From contig PFVN01000057.1 in NCBI GenBank assembly GCA_002790635.1, positions 4,716 to 9,796 on the forward strand: 5,081 bases of DNA. The letters run 5' to 3'. Of the stretch, positions 1 through 4,982 are shown piece after piece. Position 1 is the stretch's first letter, and each line of letters opens with the position of its first letter. Source of the stretch: Candidatus Moranbacteria bacterium CG_4_9_14_3_um_filter_42_9. GTDB taxonomy: Bacteria > Patescibacteriota > Minisyncoccia > Moranbacterales > UBA2206. Below the pieces are notes generated by a model. It saw nothing but the letters and a program-made list of their open reading frames with translations, did not search any database and was not told where the DNA came from. The translations under genes and the position numbers were made by a program.

Positions 1-111
1 TGTTTGGATAAAAAAATAACCGCCGTTGCCTTTGACCGCTCAGGCTATAAATATCACGGAAAAGTTAAGGCCTTGGCCGATGGAGCCAGAGAAGCCGGAC
101 TTAAATTTTAA
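1..111 (+). CDS. rplR: 50S ribosomal protein L18 (uL18), C-terminal part
   Basis: The last 36 codons of an open frame run from the window edge to TAA at 109-111. The residues [20 protein letters not shown] and then REAGL near the end are the typical C-terminus of bacterial L18, where the family shows an FDRGG-x-YHG-RVKALADAAREAGL pattern. L18 binds 5S rRNA and helps place it in the central protuberance of the large subunit. The 5' part lies outside the window. Position directly before rpsE matches the standard spc operon order. The gap to rpsE is 83 nt, AT-rich, and contains the palindrome TGCTTAAGCA at 157-166 but no clear promoter or terminator. Confidence 0.93.
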   Translation, partial: CLDKKITAVAFDRSGYKYHGKVKALADGAREAGLKF

Positions 112-194
112 CTATATAGTAGCTGATAATTTACACGAATTAAATCTGAATAAATATGCTTAAGCAGCAGAATTAATTTTCAATTTTTAATATC

Positions 195-686
195 ATGGCA
201 AGAGAAAAAAATTTCAGAGGAAAAAAAGAGAAACCTGAATATGAGCAGAAGCTTTTGGATTTGGCGCGAGTCGCGAGAGTCGTCAAGGGCGGAAGACGTT
301 TTCGTTTTCGCGCTACTTTGGTAATCGGAAATAGGAATGGGAAGGTCGGAGTAGGTGTCGGAAAAGGAGCAGATGTTTCTGACGCTATAAAAAAAGCCTT
401 CGATGATGCCAAGAAAAATCTAATTACCATCGTGCTCAATAAAAATACCATTGCCCACGATATCGTTCATAAGGTCGGCAGTGCCAGAATTATTCTTAAG
501 CCGGCCTCCCCAGGGAGAGGTATTATTGCTGGCGGTGCGATCCGTACAGTGGTTGACCTGGCTGGAATCAAGGATATCGTTTCCAAATCTTTGGGAACTT
601 CAAACAAGCTGAACGTGGCCCGGGCGGCTATCGGGGCTTTTGAGCAATTGGCGGAAGCCAAATCAAGAAAGTCCAGAATTGGATAA
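195..686 (+). CDS. rpsE: 30S ribosomal protein S5 (uS5)
   Basis: This 163-aa protein is close to the usual S5 length (about 165). The N-terminal S5 double-stranded-RNA-binding domain covers roughly residues 14-80, with RVARVVKGGRRFRFRA (25-40), the glycine-rich VIGNRNGKVGVGVGKG (43-58) and an Ala/Lys helix at 63-75. The C-terminal domain covers roughly 90-155, with GSARIILKPASPGRGIIAGG (95-114), AGIKDIVSKSLGTSN (123-137) and NVARAAIGAF. S5 sits on the small subunit near helix 34 and the mRNA entry channel and contributes to decoding accuracy. The ATG at 195 starts a normal-length protein, but no Shine-Dalgarno sequence precedes it (upstream is AT-rich). The tail SRKSRIG is lysine- and arginine-rich. 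The next gene is rplO, 104 nt away, with no L30 gene between. Confidence 0.97.
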   Translation: MAREKNFRGKKEKPEYEQKLLDLARVARVVKGGRRFRFRATLVIGNRNGKVGVGVGKGADVSDAIKKAFDDAKKNLITIVLNKNTIAHDIVHKVGSARIILKPASPGRGIIAGGAIRTVVDLAGIKDIVSKSLGTSNKLNVARAAIGAFEQLAEAKSRKSRIG

Positions 687-733
687 AATTAATAAATACA
701 TATCTCATACCAAATTATCAGTAATAAATTAAT

Positions 734-748
734 TGTCGCGTAGCGACA
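734..748. repeat. Perfect 6-bp hairpin in the rpsE-rplO gap
   Basis: TGTCGC at 734-739 and GCGACA at 743-748 are perfect inverted arms around the 3-nt loop GTA. The stem is GC-rich in an otherwise AT-rich spacer. No T tract follows on the plus strand, and on the minus strand only a weak AATTAATTTATT stretch lies beyond it, so this is not a convincing terminator. It may be a dispersed intergenic palindrome or an mRNA processing or stability element. It lies where rpmD would normally be. Confidence 0.55.
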
Positions 749-754
749 CCAAAA

Positions 755-779
755 TTTTGACTTTTAACTTTTGATTTTA
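755..779 (+). repeat. Short tandem heptads before rplO
   Basis: Three consecutive 7-mers, TTTTGAC (755-761), TTTTAAC (762-768) and TTTTGAT (769-775), are followed by a partial fourth (TTTA). They lie just upstream of the rplO start and give an unstructured, U-rich leader in the mRNA. The function is unknown, and this may be simple low-complexity drift. Confidence 0.35.
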
Positions 780-790
780 GCTAAGCGAAT

Positions 791-1261
791 ATGCAAATCA
801 ACACTCTCAAAATTAAATATTCTAAGAAGAAAAGAAAAACCATCGGTCGGGGAGGCAAGAAAGGATCTTCTGCTGGGAAAGGCGGCAAGGGGCAAAAGGG
901 ACGGAGCGGCGTTTCAATCAGCCCGCTTTTTGAGGGAGGAAGGTCTTCCTTGATTGATCGCTTGAAGAAGGTGCGCGGTTTTAAATCTCATAAAACCAAA
1001 ACCATAGTTTTTAAACCTTCCGTTTTAGAGAAAAAGTTTAAAGAAAATGCTATAATAAACAAAGAAGCATTGATTAAGATCGGTCTGCTGAGTAAGAAAG
1101 ATTCAGAAAGAAGGGTCAAGATTCTGGGAGGGGGAGAGATTAAAAGAAATTTTAAAATAGGAGAAGGCGTAGAACTGAGCGCCTCCACAAAAAAAGCTAT
1201 GGGTATCTCTGTGGATGAGTCTGCTATCAGCGCGCAGCCTTCCCGGACAGGAAAAAAATAA
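791..1261 (+). CDS. rplO: 50S ribosomal protein L15 (uL15)
   Basis: This 156-aa protein is slightly longer than the usual 144-150. The N-terminus is the extended, basic, glycine-rich arm of L15 that threads into 23S rRNA: KKKRKTIGRGGKKGSSAGKG (12-31) and then GGKGQKGRSG (31-40). The signature FEGGRSSLIDRLKKVRGFKS (47-66) follows, where E. coli-type L15 has FEGGQMPLYRRLPKRGF. The C-terminal globular part (about 72-150) carries GLLSK and VKILGGGEIKRNFKI (109-123). The family-typical GSGxGKT in the arm is replaced by KGSSAGKG, a local divergence. L15 is a late-assembly protein of the large subunit. The ATG at 791 gives the full canonical N-terminus (MQINTLKIKY), and no Shine-Dalgarno sequence is visible. 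The TAA stop directly abuts the secY start, which suggests coupled translation. Confidence 0.96.
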   Translation: MQINTLKIKYSKKKRKTIGRGGKKGSSAGKGGKGQKGRSGVSISPLFEGGRSSLIDRLKKVRGFKSHKTKTIVFKPSVLEKKFKENAIINKEALIKIGLLSKKDSERRVKILGGGEIKRNFKIGEGVELSASTKKAMGISVDESAISAQPSRTGKK

Positions 1262-2533
1262 ATGTTCGAAAAAGTAATTCAAATTTTTAAGGTCAAGGAT
1301 TTAAGAAATAAGATATTTTTCATCCTTGTAATTTTAGTGGTTTTTAGATTAGCTGCCAACATACCTTTGCCGGGAATCGATCAGGCGCAGCTTGTAAAAT
1401 TTTTCCAAAGCAACCAGCTGTTCGGACTTTTGAACTTGTTTTCCGGAGGAGGGCTGCGGGGAATTTCCATCGTTCTTCTTGGAGTCGGTCCTTATATTAC
1501 CGCCTCAATTATCATGCAACTCATGACCATGATAATTCCGCGGCTCGAGCAGATTTATAAGGAAGAGGGGGAAGCCGGGCGGGAAAAATTCAATCAATGG
1601 ACGCGCTGGCTGACCGTTCCCTTAGCTGCCATGCAGACATTCGCAATGATATCTTTGCTTCGTTCCCAGGGAATAATATCAGAAGTTACTCTCTTTAAAA
1701 CTTTTTCCATTGTCGTTGTGTCCGTGGCCGGAACGATTTTTTTGATGTGGCTTGGAGAGTTGATAACAGAAAAGAAAATCGGTAATGGAGTATCGCTTAT
1801 CATTTTCGCAGGAATTGTTGCCAGTCTGCCATCAGCCACTTCGAAAATTCTGGCCACGTGGGATCCGTCGCAATTTTTCACCTATGTCATTTTTTTAGTT
1901 ATAACAATTGCCGCTATTGCCGGAGTGGTTTTTATGACTGAGGGACAAAGAAACATACCAGTTTCTTACGCTAAAAGGATCCGGGGTAACCGGATGTATG
2001 GCGGAACATCAACGCACCTACCTCTCCGAGTCAATCAAGCGGGGGTGATTCCGATAATTTTTGCCATGTCCATTATGCTTTTTCCCGGTATGATTGCCAA
2101 TTTCTTAGCCAATGCTTCCAATCCGACAATCGCGGGAATGGCCAGAACAGTCGGAAATATTTTTCAAAATCAATGGTTCTACGGATCAGCATATTTTATC
2201 TTAGTGGTGGCTTTTACATATTTTTATACCGCAGTGGTTTTTGATCCGAATAAAATTTCCGAAAGCTTGCAAAAACAAGGCGGCTATGTTCCTGGAATCC
2301 GTCCCGGAAAAACTACGGCCGAATATTTGTATAAAATAATGAACCGAACGACCTTGTCCGGAGCTTTATTTTTGGGCTTGATCGCAATTCTACCGTTTAT
2401 TGTTCAGGGACTGACCAGCATCAACTCAGTCACGATTGGCGGAACAGGACTTTTAATTGTCGTATCGGTTGTCATTGAAACCATCAAGCAGGTTGAGGGT
2501 CAACTAGTAATGAGAGATTACGAAGGATTTTAG
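1262..2533 (+). CDS. secY: Preprotein translocase channel subunit SecY
   Basis: This 423-aa protein is close to the usual 430-440 and forms the pore of the Sec translocon in the inner membrane, partnered by SecE and SecG and driven by SecA or docked ribosomes. About ten membrane segments can be seen: near 18-34, 73-92, 115-134, 147-168, 177-190, 206-226, 262-282, 308-328, 364-384 and 391-408. Family signatures are FRLAANIPLPGID (28-40), the plug region LNLFSGGGLRGISI (57-70), LGVGPYITASIIMQL (73-87) and NGVSLIIFAGI (175-185). The cytoplasmic loop EGQRNIPVSYAKR (227-239) and the C5 loop GYVPGIRPGK (341-350), with its conserved Arg347, follow. The end is QVEGQLVMRDYEGF, the usual SecY tail. The start codon follows the rplO stop with no spacer; a weak AGGA lies inside the rplO 3' end. 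Confidence 0.98.
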   Translation: MFEKVIQIFKVKDLRNKIFFILVILVVFRLAANIPLPGIDQAQLVKFFQSNQLFGLLNLFSGGGLRGISIVLLGVGPYITASIIMQLMTMIIPRLEQIYKEEGEAGREKFNQWTRWLTVPLAAMQTFAMISLLRSQGIISEVTLFKTFSIVVVSVAGTIFLMWLGELITEKKIGNGVSLIIFAGIVASLPSATSKILATWDPSQFFTYVIFLVITIAAIAGVVFMTEGQRNIPVSYAKRIRGNRMYGGTSTHLPLRVNQAGVIPIIFAMSIMLFPGMIANFLANASNPTIAGMARTVGNIFQNQWFYGSAYFILVVAFTYFYTAVVFDPNKISESLQKQGGYVPGIRPGKTTAEYLYKIMNRTTLSGALFLGLIAILPFIVQGLTSINSVTIGGTGLLIVVSVVIETIKQVEGQLVMRDYEGF

Positions 2534-2603
2534 AATGTTCCAGATGTTAGAATGACATAAGTATTTCAAATAATGACTAAAAAAGTTATAACATCAGAAC
2601 ATT
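2534..2603. repeat. Imperfect inverted repeat between secY and adk
   Basis: The left arm AATGTTC-CA-GATGTTA (2534-2549) pairs with the right arm TAACATC-A-GAACATT (2589-2603). This gives two 7-bp helices separated by a small CA/A internal loop, around a 39-nt AT-rich loop. The left arm starts on the base after the secY TAG stop, and the right arm ends one base before the adk ATG. In the mRNA this fold would fill nearly the whole spacer and sit where a ribosome binding site would be. No T tract follows, so it does not look like a terminator. A role in adk translation or mRNA stability is inference. Confidence 0.6.
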
Positions 2604-2604
2604 T

Positions 2605-3264
2605 ATGAACATAGTTATCCTGGGCCAACAAGGTTCCGGCAAGGGGACTCAAGCCGCACTTCTCGCCGAAAAATTTGATCTGGAGCATATCGATATGGGC
2701 AAGACGCTCCGCGAGATCGCGCTGTCCGATACCCCGCTGGGCCGAGAAATTTATGAAATTCAAAACGTTCGGAAAACCTTGGTTTCCAGCAAAATTCTTC
2801 GAGAAATACTTAATGTTAAATTGAAATCGATCCCCCTCAAGAAAGGCATAGTCTTTGATGGCGCTCCCAGAACCCTGGATCAGGTAAAATATTTGGAAGA
2901 CGCAATGCTGGAACTAGGGAGAAAAATTGATTACGTTTTATTCATTTCTATTCCCGAGCAGGAATCAATTGAGAGAGCGTCCAGGAGAAGACTGTGTAAT
3001 AACTGTCAGGCCATCCTGGTAATGGGCAAAATAATAAAAAAAGAAAATGATAGGTGCCCTAAATGTGGCGGAGAAGTTTCGCAAAGAAAAGATGATACTC
3101 CCGAGGGTATAAAAAAAAGACTGGAAGTTTTCAAAAACGAGACAATGCCGGTTTTGGAATATTATGAAAAAGAGGGAAGTCTGATAAAAATCGATGGTAT
3201 GCAGCCAGTCAAGAAAGTTTTTGCCGACATAATCAAGGGAATCAAACGGCAGCGCCTCAGCTAA
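2605..3264 (+). CDS. adk: Adenylate kinase, zinc-lid type (nucleoside monophosphate kinase)
   Basis: Cytoplasmic phosphotransfer enzyme (ATP + AMP to 2 ADP), 219 aa against a typical 214-217. The P-loop is GQQGSGKGTQ (7-16). Arginines align with the known catalytic set: Arg36, Arg88 in FDGAPRT (84-90), the cluster at 124-129, Arg161 in RKDDTPEGIKKRL (161-173) and Arg172. The LID has four cysteines (131, 134, 151, 154) in CNNC and CPKC, as in zinc-binding adenylate kinases. The AMP-side motif is unusual: the common ISTGDMLR appears as IDMGKTLR (29-36), and FDGFPR appears as FDGAPR. AMP is still the most likely substrate, but another nucleoside monophosphate cannot be excluded. A stop codon at 2578-2580 in this frame, with no other start after it, fixes the ATG at 2605. 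No Shine-Dalgarno sequence is seen. The map gene follows after 4 nt, as in many spc operons. Confidence 0.95.
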   Translation: MNIVILGQQGSGKGTQAALLAEKFDLEHIDMGKTLREIALSDTPLGREIYEIQNVRKTLVSSKILREILNVKLKSIPLKKGIVFDGAPRTLDQVKYLEDAMLELGRKIDYVLFISIPEQESIERASRRRLCNNCQAILVMGKIIKKENDRCPKCGGEVSQRKDDTPEGIKKRLEVFKNETMPVLEYYEKEGSLIKIDGMQPVKKVFADIIKGIKRQRLS

Positions 3265-3268
3265 AAAT

Positions 3269-4036
3269 ATGATTTCAATAAAAAACCAAGATGAAATAAG
3301 AGCGATGCGCGAAGGCGGAAAGATTTTAGCGGAGGTTATGGCAAAACTGGAAAAAGAAATTGCTCCCAAAAAAAATACATGGGAATTGGACAAGCTTGCG
3401 GAAGAGCTTGTTTTTGCTAATGCGGGGAGTCCGGCCTTTAAGGGCTATGGAGGCGATGCCGACAAGCCCTTTCCGGCCACTATTTGCGCATCGCTCAATT
3501 CAGAAGTAGTGCACGGTATACCGGCGAAAAATAAAATAATGCGAGAAGGAGATATAATTAAAATTGATATCGGTATGAAATATCAAGGAATGTTTACTGA
3601 CATGGCCCGCACTTTTGCTGTTGGAAATGTCAGTGAACCAGCGCGCAAATTAATCAATGTTACCGAACAATCTTTCTGGAACGGTTTAGAAAAATTAAAA
3701 AGCGGAAATTTTTTGAGCGAATATTCCAAAGCAGCCCAAAAGTGCGCTGAAGGTGATGGATTTTCCGTAGTCAGAAATCTGGTCGGACATGGTGTTGGAA
3801 GGGAACTGCACGAAGATCCGTATATTCCGAACTATTATAATAAAAAATATCAAGATTATCGGTTGGAGGTCGGGATGACGCTGGCGCTGGAGCCGATGAT
3901 CAATGCCGGAAAACACGAAACAGTTTTGGGCAAAGACGGCTGGACATTTCTGACCAGCGACGGGGAACTTAGTGCACATTATGAAAACACGGTTTTGATA
4001 ACGGAAAAAGGGGCGGAAGTTTTGACAGAAGTTTGA
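3269..4036 (+). CDS. map: Methionine aminopeptidase, type I
   Basis: Removes the N-terminal methionine from new proteins in the cytoplasm, after deformylation. The length of 255 aa is typical of bacterial type Ia enzymes (E. coli 264). All expected dinuclear-metal ligands of the pita-bread fold are present: Asp100 (KIDIG), Asp111 (FTDMART), His174 (GHGVGRELHEDP, 173-184), Glu208 (LEPM) and Glu239 (HYENTV). The substrate-side His82 (VVHGIP) and His181 are also there. These match E. coli His79, Asp97, Asp108, His171, His178, Glu204 and Glu235 with a constant small offset. There is no N-terminal zinc-finger or SH3-binding extension. The ATG at 3269 gives the family-typical start MISIKNQDEIRAMREGG. 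Tight spacing to adk and no ribosome binding site suggest translational coupling. It is the last recognisable gene of the operon here. Confidence 0.97.
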   Translation: MISIKNQDEIRAMREGGKILAEVMAKLEKEIAPKKNTWELDKLAEELVFANAGSPAFKGYGGDADKPFPATICASLNSEVVHGIPAKNKIMREGDIIKIDIGMKYQGMFTDMARTFAVGNVSEPARKLINVTEQSFWNGLEKLKSGNFLSEYSKAAQKCAEGDGFSVVRNLVGHGVGRELHEDPYIPNYYNKKYQDYRLEVGMTLALEPMINAGKHETVLGKDGWTFLTSDGELSAHYENTVLITEKGAEVLTEV

Positions 4037-4044
4037 TTTTTAAG

Positions 4045-4128
4045 TTGGCCATTATAATTTTGTGCCAAAATTGGTAAGAAAAAGACCATCCATATTTTTG
4101 CAATTAGCCCCAAAATTATAATGGTCAA
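4045..4128. repeat. Long inverted repeat after map
   Basis: The arms TTGGCCATTATAATTTTG (4045-4062) and CAAAATTATAATGGTCAA (4111-4128) are inverted copies with one difference in 18 positions, which would be a G-U pair in the plus-strand RNA. The loop is 48 nt. A competing local hairpin is possible: AATTTTG (4056-4062) with CAAAATT (4066-4072) around TGC. It lies 8 nt after the map stop, so it could protect the operon's 3' end or act as a weak terminator; a T6 run occurs only at 4139-4144, 10 nt after the stem. It could also be a remnant of a small non-autonomous element, but no flanking target duplication is visible. Confidence 0.6.
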
Positions 4129-4181
4129 TTCGTCATGGTTTTTTAAAAAAAGTCAGCCAAAAATTGATCATTGCTGGCATG

Positions 4182-4221
4182 AAAAAAGCCCCGGGATCGT
4201 GTGTGAACGATCGGCGGGGCT
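4182..4221 (-). terminator. Intrinsic terminator of the 121-aa membrane protein gene
   Basis: Read on the minus strand, AGCCCCG pairs with CGGGGCT (outer stem, plus coordinates 4215-4221 and 4187-4193). GATCGT pairs with ACGATC (inner stem, 4207-4212 and 4195-4200) around a 6-nt loop, and six T's follow (4182-4187, the first shared with the stem). A small internal loop separates the two stems. It begins 25 nt after the stop codon of the minus-strand gene. The plus strand lacks a T tract after the hairpin, so it is not an obvious terminator for map. Confidence 0.88.
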
Positions 4222-4246
4222 CAGAGGCGGGAGATGCAAGGAAATA

Positions 4247-4612
4247 TTATCTCCGATACCTCTTGATTTTTGAGGGAGGGAAGCCACGGGCATTGTCTTT
4301 GCTTGCATGGTGGCATATTAGTGCCGCGATGGCGCATACTATGCTGCCAACGATGGCCATGACATGATCGCCCGCTGTTGGCTTCCATTCGGATGTTGCT
4401 CCGATGGTTATCCAAACAACTGACCAAAAAACAAGTATGCCACTTGTAGTCCAGCCGGCCATCCCGGTAACTTCCAGGAGGTCTTGCTCAATAAAGGCGA
4501 ATACCCCCCAAATTACAAAGGGGAGCATCACTCCGAAGGGCAGGCTGAAGGCGAAGGTGATCATCGGGCCTGCAATTACTGCCAACATTCCTAATATCCT
4601 ATTTCTTATCAT
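4247..4612 (-). CDS. Unrecognised small multi-pass membrane protein (121 aa)
   Basis: I do not recognise this family. The protein has a short basic start (MIRNR) and hydrophobic segments at about 6-23, 28-42, 56-72 and 84-100, so three or four membrane helices. A basic, proline-containing tail follows (SKIKRYRR), probably cytoplasmic. Acidic residues EQDLLE (42-47) and a tryptophan-rich third segment (GWTTSGILVFWSVVW) are notable; two histidines follow Cys100. No catalytic motif is visible. Evidence that it is real is good: a perfect AAGGAGG lies 7 nt before the ATG, a sigma70-type promoter lies further upstream and an intrinsic terminator follows. It is a single-gene unit convergent with map. 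Its strong Shine-Dalgarno contrasts with the ribosomal genes. An open frame on the opposite strand (4404-4694) lacks such signals. Confidence 0.82.
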   Translation of the reverse strand: MIRNRILGMLAVIAGPMITFAFSLPFGVMLPFVIWGVFAFIEQDLLEVTGMAGWTTSGILVFWSVVWITIGATSEWKPTAGDHVMAIVGSIVCAIAALICHHASKDNARGFPPSKIKRYRR

Positions 4613-4619
4613 CTCAATT

Positions 4620-4626
4620 CCTCCTT
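4620..4626 (-). promoter_or_regulatory. Strong Shine-Dalgarno site (AAGGAGG)
   Basis: On the minus strand AAGGAGG is followed by the 7-nt spacer AATTGAG and then ATG at 4612. It is fully complementary to the anti-SD of 16S rRNA at ideal spacing and fixes the start of the 121-aa membrane protein. No gene of the ribosomal operon in this window has a comparable site. Confidence 0.9.
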
Positions 4627-4662
4627 TTGAGTTATATTATCAAAATCAAGGTACGATGTTCC

Positions 4663-4691
4663 ATTTTATCACAAATTTAACCAAAAGTCAA
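4663..4691 (-). promoter_or_regulatory. Sigma70-type promoter for the 121-aa membrane protein
   Basis: On the minus strand TTGACT (4691-4686) is followed by a 17-nt spacer and TAAAAT (4668-4663). The spacer ends in TGA, giving an extended -10 (TGn). Five of six bases match in each box. Transcription would start near 4656, leaving a leader of roughly 44 nt before the ATG at 4612. It lies downstream of the terminator of the neighbouring peptide gene, so the two genes appear to be separate units. Confidence 0.78.
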
Positions 4692-4752
4692 TAACCAGCT
4701 GTAATTTGTCTAAAACAAGCCACTTTTTGTCAATATAAAATTATTTTATAAT

Positions 4753-4788
4753 AAAAAAATCCCCGAATATCAGAATCAAGATGCGGGG
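4753..4788 (-). terminator. Intrinsic terminator of the 29-aa peptide gene
   Basis: On the minus strand CCCCG (4788-4784) and CGGGG (4765-4761) enclose an 18-nt loop and are followed by A and then seven T's (4759-4753). The stem is only 5 bp, but it is all G-C and has a clean T tract; ATC/GAT inside the loop may extend the pairing. It lies 26 nt after the stop codon of the small ORF. The plus strand has no T tract after the stem. Confidence 0.78.
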
Positions 4789-4814
4789 CGAGCTGAAGAA
4801 ATGAGCTGTTAAGC

Positions 4815-4904
4815 TTAACGAGTTAATAATCTGGAGATTATCGACAGTGCCAATACCGGCCCTCCGAAAATTAACAGCCAGTGATACCAACGCATTTTCC
4901 CCAT
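4815..4904 (-). CDS. Small hydrophobic peptide, 29 aa, unrecognised
   Basis: The frame reads MGKMRWYHWLLIFGGPVLAL and then SIISRLLTR, ending in TAA (4817-4815). It is a single hydrophobic helix (about residues 6-25) with basic residues at both ends (K3, R5; R25, R29), so an inner-membrane peptide is likely. GGAGG lies 5 nt before the ATG, and an intrinsic terminator follows 26 nt after the stop. Its start resembles that of the neighbouring 121-aa protein, which also has a basic N-terminus and a hydrophobic run with Gly-Pro (AVIAGPMI against LIFGGPVL). The 3' end contains two palindromes, GTTAAGCTTAAC (4808-4819) and ATAATCT-GG-AGATTAT (4826-4841). It may be a free-standing small membrane protein, a type I toxin-like peptide, or a decayed copy of its neighbour's N-terminus. 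No function can be assigned. The ATG at codon 4 is a possible alternative start but is worse placed for the SD. Confidence 0.58.
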   Translation of the reverse strand: MGKMRWYHWLLIFGGPVLALSIISRLLTR

Positions 4905-4909
4905 ATGAA

Positions 4910-4914
4910 CCTCC
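4910..4914 (-). promoter_or_regulatory. Shine-Dalgarno site of the 29-aa peptide
   Basis: On the minus strand GGAGG is followed by TTCAT and ATG at 4904, a 5-nt spacing. It is a good match in a window where the ribosomal-operon genes lack such sites, and it is the main reason to accept this very short frame. Confidence 0.65.
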
Positions 4915-4953
4915 ATTTATATCAGATACATGCCTAATTCATCGCCATAAGTA

Positions 4954-4982
4954 AAATTAGCGCATAAGCGCGTCAATGTCAA
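4954..4982 (-). promoter_or_regulatory. Candidate promoter for the 29-aa peptide
   Basis: On the minus strand a perfect TTGACA (4982-4977) is followed by a 17-nt spacer and TAATTT (4959-4954), a poor -10. A second -35-like TTGACG follows immediately (4976-4971). The spacer contains GCGC-TTAT-GCGC (4961-4972), a small inverted repeat that could be a binding site or chance. The whole element overlaps the start codons of ruvX on the other strand. The -35 is strong and the -10 weak, so the exact start site is uncertain. Confidence 0.4.

Noticed and set aside
130..158. Possible internal promoter before rpsE (TTTACA with AT-rich -10 candidates)
   Set aside because: The -10 candidates fit poorly and the spacing is short (15-16 nt); AT-rich spacers produce such matches by chance.
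771..953. Second plus-strand frame overlapping the rplO start
   Set aside because: A different frame of the L15 N-terminal arm; L15 itself is certain and this frame has no features of its own.
2965..3393. Minus-strand open frame of 142 codons across the adk-map junction
   Set aside because: It lies opposite two well-supported enzymes with intact motifs; the sequence looks like the complement of lysine-rich coding DNA (Phe/Ser-rich) and has no start signals.
4045..4128. Complete MITE or insertion sequence
   Set aside because: No target-site duplication, no transposase fragment and only 84 bp in total; the inverted repeat is reported as such instead.
4164..4367. Plus-strand open frame of 67 codons after map
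   Set aside because: It runs through the minus-strand terminator hairpin and into the membrane protein gene, and has no start signals or recognisable sequence.
4404..4694. Plus-strand open frame of 96 codons opposite the membrane protein gene
   Set aside because: No ribosome binding site or family resemblance. It overlaps the minus-strand gene and its promoter, and the minus strand has SD, promoter, terminator and a clear membrane-protein pattern.
4726..4752. Plus-strand TATAAT at 4747-4752 as a promoter
   Set aside because: The -35 region (T-rich, around 4724-4731) is not a good match, and transcription would immediately enter the opposite-strand terminator; mentioned only as a speculative antisense start.
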